DNA from: Pseudoalteromonas piscicida
GTDB taxonomy: Bacteria; Pseudomonadota; Gammaproteobacteria; Enterobacterales; Alteromonadaceae
Direction of reading: 5' to 3'
NCBI RefSeq assembly: GCF_000238315.3
Contig: NZ_CP011925.1
Span: forward strand, 248,001-312,000
Length of the DNA stretch: 64,000 nucleotides
Part shown: positions 52,422-61,087 of the stretch, piece after piece
Numbering within the stretch: position 1 is the first letter of the stretch
How the letters are laid out: each line of letters opens with the position of its first letter
Notes under the pieces: model-generated
What the model saw: the letters and a program-made list of their open reading frames with translations, nothing else
Told to the model about the DNA's origin: nothing
Database searches by the model: none
Program-made: the position numbers and the translations under genes

Positions 52422-55400
52422 TTATTTTCTTCTACGTAGCAGCGCCAGTGGTGCAGCTAGTAGTAACCAAAATAGCGAACCACTTGAAGATTTTGATGGT
52501 GTCGGTGTAGGTGTTGGATCTGGAGTCGGCTGTTCTGACTCTTCATCCATTAAGTTTGTTACCTCGACCATAATTTTCGCAGGTTCAGATACATTGCCAC
52601 CGATATCAGTCGCCACGACTTCAAGCTCAACGCTTTCTAGTCCTGAGTCGAAGTCTAGTTGCTCGCTGCTGGCGACAATGACCTGTCCTGATGAATTAAC
52701 AGTGATAGCTGAAGAAGTTGAAGCAATAACAATAAACTCAGAAACTGGGTTCGCAAAGTCAGATGCGTATTCAACCTCTAGCTGGCCAATAACGGTATCT
52801 ACCGCTGTATTTTCCTCGACTGAGAATGACTGATCAGCAGTAATGATTGGCGCTTTCGCAGATTCTTCTGACGGAGAAACAACAACTGGCACCGCCCCGT
52901 TACTTGATAGAATCATGAAATCATTGTCGGAGAAAGTTAGGTTTGCTGACTCACCAGGTGCAAGCTCTGTTACTTCATTACCAGCATCATCAACGAGCAT
53001 AGCTAAACCTTCCGCTTCAGCTGTAGCTACTTCCATTGCTGGTGCTTTTATCATAAAGCTATTCGCGAAAGCTTCATCTAATGAGTTAGAAGGGATAGGC
53101 ATCCAAGTCTCTTCTTCCGTGCGGAAGCGAATTTTAGCTTCCACTCCAGTTGCGACCTGCTCGGCTGTAAGTCCAAATGCATCAGCACAACTGGTCATGG
53201 TGACGAAATTATTACCAGATGCAAATTGAATATTGGAAGGAAAGCCGGTTCCTGAGCCATAACCATGAGTAAATGAGATAGCGCTACCAGATAGGAAATC
53301 GCCAAACCATTCTTGCTTGCCGTTTTGAACAGTTACATCATAAGTGCCATCTGGCGATGTCCCACCTTCAGCTGGCAAATCGAAATCAGCCATAAAGCCA
53401 CCTTGATAAGTGTGGATAATAGGTTGATTAGTAACCATGGTCGTCAATAGCATGTAACCCGTATCACAAACGTCAGTTGAGACGGATGTTGTTTCTACAG
53501 CAGCACCAACTATATCCAAACGTTCGCTGTCACCCGCTTCATCTTTTGCAACCGTTGAAGCAAAAAATGGCTTTAAAGTCGCAGCGCCAGTATTGGTTAA
53601 TACGTGTCTAGCACCTTGGTCATCAACGACAGGCATAACTTTCGCGTTAGCAGCAGCTTTTGGTAGCACATGATAAACCAAGTGCAGCGCTTTTTCGTCG
53701 CCAGACATAAAGTTCAATGCACCATCAAGCTCTAATGTTGTAAGGTCGTGTGTTGCATCCAAGAATGCCATGTTGGCAGAAGTTAATGTCCATTCAGGCA
53801 GTTTAGTTGGATCTATAGTTGCTGTTACGTCAAACGAAATGGTTTGTCCTGCAGGAACGGTGATCGACTCAGGAAAGGCCATACTAAGTGCGCCACGCTC
53901 AGCGTCGTCAGCAAATCGCTGCTCATATGCCAATGTATAGGTCTGCTCTTGATTCGAGAAGTTTTTAACGACTACCTTTTTGGTGATAGATGAAGTTTCA
54001 GATAGTGAAACCAAGCCAAATGATAGCGCCGCTTGCATCGTATCTTCAGCCCATGCTGCAACCGGAAGGTTTGCCGCTTTTTCAACATCTACAAGACCTG
54101 AACCAATAAAGCTGATTGGTGCAAGCGCTGCATTTGGGTTTTGCGAGCGAGGTTCCATGGTAACATCTAAGTTAGCCGCGTTCATTAATGTTGCTTTTAG
54201 CTCAAAACCATTGCGATTTGGTAGTGCTTCTTTAAGCATACTCATGGCACCAGCTGTAATAGGGCCAGAGAATGAAGTTCCACTTGCTGGAGTAAGTCCA
54301 TCACCAAGGCCTGGATGTGCAGTCATAATGCTAACACCTGGCGCTGTGATTTCAGGTTTTAATCTTCCGCTGATAGAAGGTCCGCGAGAGGTGAATGACG
54401 CGATCATGCCTTCTTTTAGAATGATTGTGGCATTCACATTATAGGCAACATTGTTTCCAGCTAGTAACTGTTGTTTAAGTGCTTTACCTTGGCTGTAGCT
54501 CAAACCAATTGTCGGGATCTCAATACCTGATGCACTGCCACCTGGTTCAGTTGGACCACCACCTTTAACATTATTGGCGATCATCACCAACTTCGCGCCT
54601 TTCGCTTGGGCATTTAGCACTTTTTGAGTGAAGTTACAGCCGCCTCGGTCAACAAGGACCGCTTTGCCCGTAAAGTCGACGTCGTCTGCAAAAGGTTCGC
54701 AAGCAATAGATGTGGCATCTCCTAGGTTATTCTTTTCAGTCTCAATAAATGCTAGCGGGGTTGTGTCACTACTAAACTCAAATTCTTCAAAGCCCTCAGG
54801 GTTAAAACTTGCCGCACCTGCTACAGTCGTTTCCCCCATCAAGGTTGCTAAAATGTGCTGACCTTTAATGACTGAGTGCTCCATCGCACCAACAGAAAGT
54901 GCATTATCTGTTGTACTAGGACCACCAACAATAAATGGTGTAGGGCCATCATTACCTGCTGAGATAACAACGTTAGTACCTAGCATCACGGCTTTATCAA
55001 TAAGTTCTTGTACCGCCCCTGCACGGTTATCACCAAAGTCTCCGCCTAGTGACATATTTATAACATCTACGCGGTCTGAAATATCACCGTCTCCATTTGG
55101 ATCCATGGCAGACTCTAGTGCTAATAACTGCGCTAAGCCTGGACAACCTTCAGCACAGACGGAGTAGACAAATAGCTCAACATTCGGTGCGATACCGGTT
55201 ACTGAATGAGATACGTGAGTACCGTGGCTAGTACCTACGTCAATTGGGTCTGGATCGTTATTAATAAAGTCATAACCGCCTAGCACTTTGCCTTGTGGCC
55301 AAGCTGGAGTGTCTGAAGGGTTACTTGCTGCAGCTTCATACGCTTCGGCTGTACCAGCTCCGCCAAATGCTTGGTGAGTGTAATCAATACCCGTATCAAG

Positions 55401-55925
55401 TACTGCAACACGAATTCCTGCACCTGTAACTTCACCTGTTGAAACTAAAGGCGTTGCTTTTATGTAATCGGCACTGTCAGCCACATTCAATTTATAATCA
55501 AATACAGGTAACACTGAATGTACTAATGGGTTGTTCAGCAGCTTGTTAACCTCTGCTTCTTCGCCATTGACGATAATTGCATTGGATAGCTTAGATGTTT
55601 TCGCCACAACTTGAAGTGTTGGACTAGTGTTAGCGATTGCAGCCTCTACACTTTGTTGAGTTTGCTGAATACTTGATGTTGCACTTTTGAAGTTAATGCC
55701 GGCGAGATTTTGTTCAGCTACTGAGGGAGTTGTTAATTTAACTAACCATGTTACAACGTTCTGTGTAGATTTCCTTGTCTGTTTATTCTTTAATTCTGGA
55801 TATTGACTTTTTAGAGATGGTTTATTTTCAAAGTTATATTGATTGTACGTCGCAGCAGCAACTGTAGAAGACGACAAAGCAGTCACTACAGCGATTGTGA
55901 GTGCTGACTTATTTAGAGTTGACAT
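52422..55925 (-). CDS. Secreted subtilisin-family (S8) protease with PA domain and GlyGly-CTERM
   Basis: 1167 residues. Order: signal peptide (1-25), I9-like prodomain (about 55-145), S8 catalytic domain with D177 (VAVLDTGID), H234 (TSHGTHVS) and S551 (SGTSFSGP), interrupted by a PA insertion (about 390-500, CEPFADDVDFTGKAVLVDRG). Then beta-sandwich repeats including a cadherin-like segment (DQSFSVEENTAVDTVIGQLE), a Pro/Thr linker (PTPDPTPTPTPS) and the GlyGly-CTERM tail SSSGSLFWLLLAAPLALL plus RRRK. It should leave by type II secretion and be trimmed by rhombosortase at the cell surface. Monocistronic with a strong terminator. Typical of peptide-scavenging marine bacteria. Confidence 0.96.
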   Translation of the reverse strand: MSTLNKSALTIAVVTALSSSTVAAATYNQYNFENKPSLKSQYPELKNKQTRKSTQNVVTWLVKLTTPSVAEQNLAGINFKSATSSIQQTQQSVEAAIANTSPTLQVVAKTSKLSNAIIVNGEEAEVNKLLNNPLVHSVLPVFDYKLNVADSADYIKATPLVSTGEVTGAGIRVAVLDTGIDYTHQAFGGAGTAEAYEAAASNPSDTPAWPQGKVLGGYDFINNDPDPIDVGTSHGTHVSHSVTGIAPNVELFVYSVCAEGCPGLAQLLALESAMDPNGDGDISDRVDVINMSLGGDFGDNRAGAVQELIDKAVMLGTNVVISAGNDGPTPFIVGGPSTTDNALSVGAMEHSVIKGQHILATLMGETTVAGAASFNPEGFEEFEFSSDTTPLAFIETEKNNLGDATSIACEPFADDVDFTGKAVLVDRGGCNFTQKVLNAQAKGAKLVMIANNVKGGGPTEPGGSASGIEIPTIGLSYSQGKALKQQLLAGNNVAYNVNATIILKEGMIASFTSRGPSISGRLKPEITAPGVSIMTAHPGLGDGLTPASGTSFSGPITAGAMSMLKEALPNRNGFELKATLMNAANLDVTMEPRSQNPNAALAPISFIGSGLVDVEKAANLPVAAWAEDTMQAALSFGLVSLSETSSITKKVVVKNFSNQEQTYTLAYEQRFADDAERGALSMAFPESITVPAGQTISFDVTATIDPTKLPEWTLTSANMAFLDATHDLTTLELDGALNFMSGDEKALHLVYHVLPKAAANAKVMPVVDDQGARHVLTNTGAATLKPFFASTVAKDEAGDSERLDIVGAAVETTSVSTDVCDTGYMLLTTMVTNQPIIHTYQGGFMADFDLPAEGGTSPDGTYDVTVQNGKQEWFGDFLSGSAISFTHGYGSGTGFPSNIQFASGNNFVTMTSCADAFGLTAEQVATGVEAKIRFRTEEETWMPIPSNSLDEAFANSFMIKAPAMEVATAEAEGLAMLVDDAGNEVTELAPGESANLTFSDNDFMILSSNGAVPVVVSPSEESAKAPIITADQSFSVEENTAVDTVIGQLEVEYASDFANPVSEFIVIASTSSAITVNSSGQVIVASSEQLDFDSGLESVELEVVATDIGGNVSEPAKIMVEVTNLMDEESEQPTPDPTPTPTPSKSSSGSLFWLLLAAPLALLRRRK

Positions 55926-56264
55926 CGGATTTCCCCATCATACTTGTTATGGTTTTTAATTGTTTTATTTACATCCCATTTCAGGATTTGAACAAATATA
56001 GTTCCTTTTTGGGTGGCATTTCAACTTTTTGTTACGAAAAGTGGGATTTTTTTACTTTTTTAATTCTTTTCTTATTAACAATTTCATGATGTAGGATCAT
56101 AAAATGGGAATACGTCTTTTCTCATTGGCTCGAACAAAGTGTATTAGCAATACAGCAAGTTAATTGGATATTTTTATTGCTAATATCTCCACGCTATTCT
56201 TAAATAATAGTTCATTAAAAAGAAGTCCTTAGCCCAATAAGTCTTATATATCACAGGAAAGCAA
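55926..56264. other. AT-rich divergent promoter region
   Basis: Between the protease (minus) and methyltransferase (plus) starts. No gene is seen. It contains a perfect 11-bp inverted repeat, TATTAGCAATA (56142-56152) and TATTGCTAATA (56175-56185), separated by 22 bases, which could be an operator or leader hairpin of the methyltransferase operon. Confidence 0.6.
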
Positions 56265-57554
56265 ATGGATCTTAATAGCTTTAACCTCGGATGTTTAGCA
56301 GGAATTTTTTCCGCAAATAAGCAGTCTCCTGAATTGACTGTATTGTTTGACGAGTTCGTGCAATGTTTTGGTAAATTGAGTGGCGTTGATACTCAGTTTG
56401 ATATGAATGATTGGAGTAGTGTTCACACTGAGTATGGTGTAGCCATTTCCCCTGTTCAGGCCGCTAAATGTTCTCAAGAACAGCTGCGTAGTTTGGTTTT
56501 TATGCAGGGCGTAAAGGCAGCGATTGAAGATAAATTGAGTGAAGGCTTATCCGAAGTGCGTATTTTATACGCAGGCACCGGTCCCTACGCCACGCTATTG
56601 CTTCCATTGTTAGCACTACACCCCAGTCTTCCTATAAAAGCTACCCTAATAGATATACACCCAGAAAATGTCGTAGCGGTGAAAAAGTTAATTGATACTT
56701 TTGATGTCGAGCACTGTATCGAACAGCTGGTTTGTTGTGATGCATTAAAATGGCAGGGTGAAGAAAAATGTAGCTTTGATATCGTGATTTCCGAGACGAT
56801 GACGGCACTACTAAAAAGAGAGCCACAAGTTTGGATCTTCAAGCATCTATTTCCCTACCTCAAAGAAGACGGTATTTTGATCCCTGAGTCTATCGCATTA
56901 TCGGCAACATTAAATAGAAAAGGGGAGCAAATACACATTGGAGAATTTTTTAACCTACAGAAATCTTCGGTACAGAAACTCAGTGGTGGTGACGATACGC
57001 TATTAAGTGGGAAGCTGGTTATCCCAGATAGCCACCAGCCAGGAGATGGCTTTAAGTTGCAAACGGATATCGTCGTTTATGATCGCTACGGACTCGGTGA
57101 AAATGAATGCAGTCTCAATATTCCATTTACCATCCCATGTGAAGCAACTAATTTATCAGCTGGCGCTATTGTCAAATATGCATACGTCAATTATGAATCT
57201 CCCGAGTTCGTGTTTGACTTCCCATCACCGCCGAGTTTCGTGCAAGATAATTGCCTTGCACCCATAGATGAACAGGGAAAGCTTGGCCTAGTTGGAATAA
57301 AAAGTGTTTTTCAGCATTCTCAGCTCATCAAGTATGGTAAGAATATGGCTATGCCTGAAAACCTTTGGTTATGTCAGCAAGCTTTATGTGATGTTTTTAA
57401 TGTTTCGCTTCAAGATTGGCTAGCGAAACTCTATCAATCAGTTACTTTAGAGGCTTTTGAGGAGTGGCTAATGGAACAAGAATCGAGATTACAGGATAGC
57501 CTTTTTATTAGTGAACTTAATTCAAAACTTCTACTTAAGTATAAAAGCGAATGA
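56265..57554 (+). CDS. SAM-dependent methyltransferase-like protein
   Basis: 429 residues from ATG with CAGGAAAG upstream. A Rossmann core at about 90-200 has motif I ILYAGTGPYATLLL, motif II-like ATLIDIHPENV and motif IV-like DIVISETMTALLKREPQV, a layout reminiscent of PRMT-type enzymes. About 200 further residues form an unfamiliar beta-rich region and an acidic helical tail. The substrate cannot be told. It is the first of three coupled genes (methyltransferase, GNAT, Crp-like), spacing one base and overlap. Confidence 0.78.
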   Translation: MDLNSFNLGCLAGIFSANKQSPELTVLFDEFVQCFGKLSGVDTQFDMNDWSSVHTEYGVAISPVQAAKCSQEQLRSLVFMQGVKAAIEDKLSEGLSEVRILYAGTGPYATLLLPLLALHPSLPIKATLIDIHPENVVAVKKLIDTFDVEHCIEQLVCCDALKWQGEEKCSFDIVISETMTALLKREPQVWIFKHLFPYLKEDGILIPESIALSATLNRKGEQIHIGEFFNLQKSSVQKLSGGDDTLLSGKLVIPDSHQPGDGFKLQTDIVVYDRYGLGENECSLNIPFTIPCEATNLSAGAIVKYAYVNYESPEFVFDFPSPPSFVQDNCLAPIDEQGKLGLVGIKSVFQHSQLIKYGKNMAMPENLWLCQQALCDVFNVSLQDWLAKLYQSVTLEAFEEWLMEQESRLQDSLFISELNSKLLLKYKSE

Positions 57555-57555
57555 G

Positions 57556-57999
57556 ATGGTCACATTAGTTCGAGGTGTTTTTACACAACTTCCAGCTTTG
57601 AGCAAAATGGAGAATGCGGATGATAATAAAGAATTTATCTTGAGCAATTCGCTGCTTGCTCATCAGCAGTTATTTTCTGAATCCAACATACACTATTTAA
57701 CAATCCACTCAGGCAGTGAAATAGTTGGCTTTATTATTTTAGCCGTTGAAACAAAACTGGAAAGTGTTGAATTTCGCCGGATTGTGGTTGCTAAAAAGGG
57801 ATTGGGAATAGGGCAAGAAGCGATAAAACAGATGGAAAAATACGTGTTAAAGGAGTTGCGTATTACGCGCATTTGGCTAGATGTTTTTGCAGATAATACG
57901 CGAGCGCAGCACATATACCAAAAGCTTGGATATCAGCAGTTCGATACGATGCCTTACGACAATAAAATCCTGTTACTATTCGAAAAGCACTTACACTAA
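57556..57999 (+). CDS. GNAT-family N-acetyltransferase
   Basis: 147 residues from ATG at 57556 (a longer frame overlaps the methyltransferase). The acetyl-CoA motif is FRRIVVAKKGLGIGQEAIKQ, followed by ITRIWLDVFADNTRAQHIYQ and KLGYQQFD, i.e. a RimI-like core. The stop overlaps the next start (TAATG). Target unknown; a coupled methyltransferase and regulator suggest a shared small-molecule substrate. Confidence 0.88.
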   Translation: MVTLVRGVFTQLPALSKMENADDNKEFILSNSLLAHQQLFSESNIHYLTIHSGSEIVGFIILAVETKLESVEFRRIVVAKKGLGIGQEAIKQMEKYVLKELRITRIWLDVFADNTRAQHIYQKLGYQQFDTMPYDNKILLLFEKHLH

Positions 58000-58598
58000 T
58001 GGCTAAATCAAGTAACGAAAATTATCAAAAATGGTTAGCTGTATATGGGCGGTTAGTTGACTTCTCACACGATGACTGGCTACTTATGGCTCCACATATA
58101 AAAATCGGTCATATCACAGCCGATACGATACTATTCGCGCAAGGCGAGAAAATCTCGAGTGTTTACTTTTTATTAGCGGGATATGGACGATATTTCTACC
58201 TAGATGAAAAGGGTAGTGAACGGAATAAATCTCTGCTACAAAAGGGCGGGGCATTCTCTTGTTTATCTTGTTATCTGGAAGATCAGCCAAGTCCATTTTC
58301 AACGCAAGCGCTAACAGACTGTGTGATTGCCGAAATTCGCTATGCTGACTTAGTCACTGCATCTGAGCAAAACCTCAACTGGGGGCGGTTTGTACGCAAA
58401 ATGTATGAACAGTTGGCGCTTAAAAAAGAGAAACGCGAAGCGGCGTTACTTCAGTTAAGTGCAAAGGAAAGATACTTACGCTTTACCATAGAAAATCAAG
58501 CATTATGTCGCTCGGTTGCATTGCGCCATATCGCGATGTATCTCGGGATCACGGATGTATCGCTGTCGAGAATTAGAAAAGAGCTTGGCTTAACATAG
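57999..58598 (+). CDS. Crp/Fnr-family regulator
   Basis: 199 residues. N-terminal cNMP-binding-type barrel (KIGHITADTILFAQGEKIS, then FLLAGYGRYFYLDEKGSE), dimer helix, and a C-terminal HTH (HIAMYLGITDVSLSRIRKEL). The usual cAMP-contact residues of Crp are not obvious and no Fnr Cys cluster is present, so the ligand is unknown. It is coupled to the GNAT gene and probably controls its own operon. Confidence 0.88.
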   Translation: MAKSSNENYQKWLAVYGRLVDFSHDDWLLMAPHIKIGHITADTILFAQGEKISSVYFLLAGYGRYFYLDEKGSERNKSLLQKGGAFSCLSCYLEDQPSPFSTQALTDCVIAEIRYADLVTASEQNLNWGRFVRKMYEQLALKKEKREAALLQLSAKERYLRFTIENQALCRSVALRHIAMYLGITDVSLSRIRKELGLT

Positions 58599-58668
58599 GT
58601 TAAGGCGCAGCAACAAAATTCGATTTACCTTATCTCTACATTTTGTCTTAATGGTAAGGAATAACATC

Positions 58669-59115
58669 ATGAAAAAGCTACTGCCTCCTATTTTACTATT
58701 TTTATTTGTCATATTGATGCCTGTGGTGTGTTGGTTGGTTGCTGCACCACATTTAATTTATTACCCTTTCAATTTTTTAGGGTTAGTACCGATTGCTTTG
58801 GGGCTTGCACTGGCCAAGTCGGGCAGCACGATATTCGCGAAGGAAGAAACCAATATTATGACTTTCAATAAGCCTGATAAATTAGTAGAAGCTGGGATAT
58901 TTCAATATACCCGTAATCCCATGTACCTAGGCTTTGTCATTGCATTACTGGGCTATGCTGTATTAATCGGTGGTGCACTCGTGTCATTTTTATTTGTGAT
59001 TGCTTTTTTACTTATTACTGACAGATGGCACATTCGGTTTGAAGAAAAAATGATGGAACAAACTTTTGGAGATGCCTATTTACGCTATCAAAGGAGAGTG
59101 CGTCGTTGGCTTTAA
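58669..59115 (+). CDS. Isoprenylcysteine carboxyl methyltransferase-like membrane protein
   Basis: 148 residues from ATG at 58669, eight bases after AAGGA (ATG 58651 lacks one). Four or five transmembrane segments; the conserved C-terminal block is GIFQYTRNPMYLGFVIALLG and ITDRWHIRFEEKMMEQTFGD, typical of the ICMT/PEMT-like SAM methyltransferases in bacteria. Substrate unknown. Confidence 0.87.
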   Translation: MKKLLPPILLFLFVILMPVVCWLVAAPHLIYYPFNFLGLVPIALGLALAKSGSTIFAKEETNIMTFNKPDKLVEAGIFQYTRNPMYLGFVIALLGYAVLIGGALVSFLFVIAFLLITDRWHIRFEEKMMEQTFGDAYLRYQRRVRRWL

Positions 59116-59139
59116 ATTCCAAGCATAAATGAGGATAAA

Positions 59140-59307
59140 ATGAAAATGGTGCAAGATATTGATTATTCAAAATCCTTACAAACAATCGTTGGTAAGGTGG
59201 TTAGAGTTTACCAATCTGGAGATATGCTTACCCAAGATCACCAACCTCAGCGACTCAATATTGAGTTAAACGACGCGCAACAGGTCGTGCGTATGTGGTG
59301 GGGATAG
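59140..59307 (+). CDS. I78-family peptidase-inhibitor-like small protein
   Basis: 55 codons, GAGG upstream. GKVVRVYQSGDMLTQDHQPQ and RLNIELND match the inhibitor I78 core (D-x-R/QPxRLNI...). The usual Cys-Gly end is replaced by MWWG, and no signal peptide is seen, so it may be a cytoplasmic or altered member. It stands between the ICMT-like gene and a small exported protein on the same strand. Confidence 0.65.
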   Translation: MKMVQDIDYSKSLQTIVGKVVRVYQSGDMLTQDHQPQRLNIELNDAQQVVRMWWG

Positions 59308-59378
59308 CCCCACCCAGTTTGTATATTGATTGATGAAGATGGTGTATTTCGTCTAATCAAATCATTAAAGGTATTAAG

Positions 59379-59663
59379 ATGCACATTGACCTCGTTAAAG
59401 TATTTTTTGTTGTAGCTACGTTCACGAGCCTAGCTGTTTATGCCGTTAGCTACGATGAAATTACAGATATTGATGCGCTAGCGGCGCATTTTGATGAGCC
59501 CACTTTTGAACAGTACTTCTTAGAAGAAGGTATGGAATTTATTTGGTTTTACTTTAAGGATATTGACCACTCTTTTTTGATTAATACTGAGACGGGAGAG
59601 GTCTGCCATCATTTTAAAGGCAAAAAGAGAGAGTCTTGTTTTCCGGCAAGTTATTTTGAGTAA
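59379..59663 (+). CDS. Small exported protein, unknown
   Basis: 94 residues with an N-terminal hydrophobic segment (VKVFFVVATFTSLAVYAV) that is either a signal peptide or an anchor. The rest is acidic and aromatic (EEGMEFIWFYFKDIDHSF) with two Cys (EVCHHF, ESCFPAS) that could pair. No family recognised. It is 20 bases before a DUF1289 gene. Confidence 0.65.
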   Translation: MHIDLVKVFFVVATFTSLAVYAVSYDEITDIDALAAHFDEPTFEQYFLEEGMEFIWFYFKDIDHSFLINTETGEVCHHFKGKKRESCFPASYFE

Positions 59664-59683
59664 ATCTATTTAAAGGAGCTGCG

Positions 59684-59887
59684 ATGTCACACTCAAGTTG
59701 TAATTTAGTCCAATCCCCTTGCATCAGAAAGTGTTGTTTGGATGATAAAGATGTGTGCTTAGGTTGCTTTAGAACGTTGAATGAAATCACCAGTTGGACA
59801 AGTTACAGCGAAGATGAAAAGCTCAAAGTCTTGGCGTACTGTACGAGGCGCAAACAGCAACATACTCAGAAATATCAAGGAAATTAA
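59684..59887 (+). CDS. DUF1289 Cys-rich small protein
   Basis: 67 residues. SPCIRKCCLDDKDVCLGCFR followed by TLNEITSW is the DUF1289 signature, four Cys probably binding Fe-S or zinc. GGAG lies before the ATG. Its stop is directly followed by the GST-like gene, so they are co-transcribed. Function is not established. Confidence 0.95.
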   Translation: MSHSSCNLVQSPCIRKCCLDDKDVCLGCFRTLNEITSWTSYSEDEKLKVLAYCTRRKQQHTQKYQGN

Positions 59888-60472
59888 ATGAAATTGGTGA
59901 TTGGGACCGAATCAACTTGGTCATTAAGAGCGCTGTTATGTGCGTCTATCTTAGATATTGAGTTAGACATTGAACTTATCGATTTGACCTCTTGTGTTGA
60001 CAAAGCAAAGTTGGCCAATGTATCGCCGACTAAACAAGTACCAGCTTTGCTCGTGGAAGGTCATGTCATTGCTGACTCACTCGCGATTGCAGAGTTCTTC
60101 AACGACCTTAGTGAAGGCGGTTTGCTACCACAAGACCCTTATGAGTGTGCACAGGCACGTAGTCTTGTCGCTGAGATGCACGCTGGCTTCACTGCGCTAC
60201 GCTGTGAATTACCTTTTTCTTTCACGCCAAATACGTCAATAAATTTGTCGGATGCGGCAAAGTGCGAGCTAAAAAGGGTAGAAACTCTTTTTGCTGCGGC
60301 TCACTCCCCATTTATGTTTGCAAAGCCAACTATGGTCGATGCATTTTATGCTGTGCTTGCTTATCGTTTATTTAGCTACGGTATTCAATTGGCGCAACCT
60401 GCAACGGAATATCAGAATGGATTAGTTGCATGGCTTGAAGCTCGTAACGTATTGCACTTAGTGCATTCGTAG
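59888..60472 (+). CDS. Glutathione S-transferase-like protein
   Basis: 194 residues. N-terminal thioredoxin-like domain (STWSLRALLCASILDIELDI, with KQVPALLVEGHVIADSLAI as the cis-Pro and GSH gamma-Glu site), then an all-helical C-terminal domain. The first catalytic Ser is present in STWSLR. It lies directly behind DUF1289. The substrate cannot be told. Confidence 0.88.
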   Translation: MKLVIGTESTWSLRALLCASILDIELDIELIDLTSCVDKAKLANVSPTKQVPALLVEGHVIADSLAIAEFFNDLSEGGLLPQDPYECAQARSLVAEMHAGFTALRCELPFSFTPNTSINLSDAAKCELKRVETLFAAAHSPFMFAKPTMVDAFYAVLAYRLFSYGIQLAQPATEYQNGLVAWLEARNVLHLVHS

Positions 60473-60497
60473 TTTTATAGTGTATGCGAAGTACCGT

Positions 60498-60950
60498 ATG
60501 AATCTTGAATTTAAAGAACTAAGCAAAAGTCGAAGTGCCAAGTTACGCAAAGTAATACTGCTTAATAGTGTGTTATTACCAGCCACTGCACTTGGTTTTG
60601 TCTACCTGCCAGACTTACTCCAAGCAAACATTAATGGTGCTGGAAAACTGATGGCTGCCGTGGGGATGGGGCCAGTTATTGCATTGGTTTATAGCATTAT
60701 TATTGGTGTGGCGGAGCAACAGTTTGTCCGGTTTGATAACCAAGGTATTACCTTTGGCGGTCCTGTCTCTGGTGAAACCTTTTGCAACTGGCTCGGCGTG
60801 CGTGAGCTGACATTGAGCGACGACCAAACAGCGTTGCACGTACAGAGTTCAGGCTTGAATACTACGGTGATGTTTCCATTAAAAAAATATGGAATTTCGC
60901 TCTACGATTATCAGCAAATACAAATGTTTCGCTTCCGACACAGTTATTAA
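60498..60950 (+). CDS. Small membrane protein, unknown
   Basis: 150 residues from ATG 60498 (a GTG at 60480 is in frame). Two transmembrane helices (VILLNSVLLPATALGFVYL and MAAVGMGPVIALVYSIIIGV) and a C-terminal soluble domain with a PH-like run (NQGITFGGPVSGETFCNWLG). No family recognised. Start site uncertain. Confidence 0.7.
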   Translation: MNLEFKELSKSRSAKLRKVILLNSVLLPATALGFVYLPDLLQANINGAGKLMAAVGMGPVIALVYSIIIGVAEQQFVRFDNQGITFGGPVSGETFCNWLGVRELTLSDDQTALHVQSSGLNTTVMFPLKKYGISLYDYQQIQMFRFRHSY

Positions 60951-61087
60951 GTTTTTAGTGTCTCGATTTCGACACATATTTTATCGAGTACGAACTCAAT
61001 CCTATTGTATTGCATTGATTTTTAAATGAAAAACATTTGGCCTGAAATTTGATTCATCATCTGTATTCTCAAAGTGGAGTACAGAGT

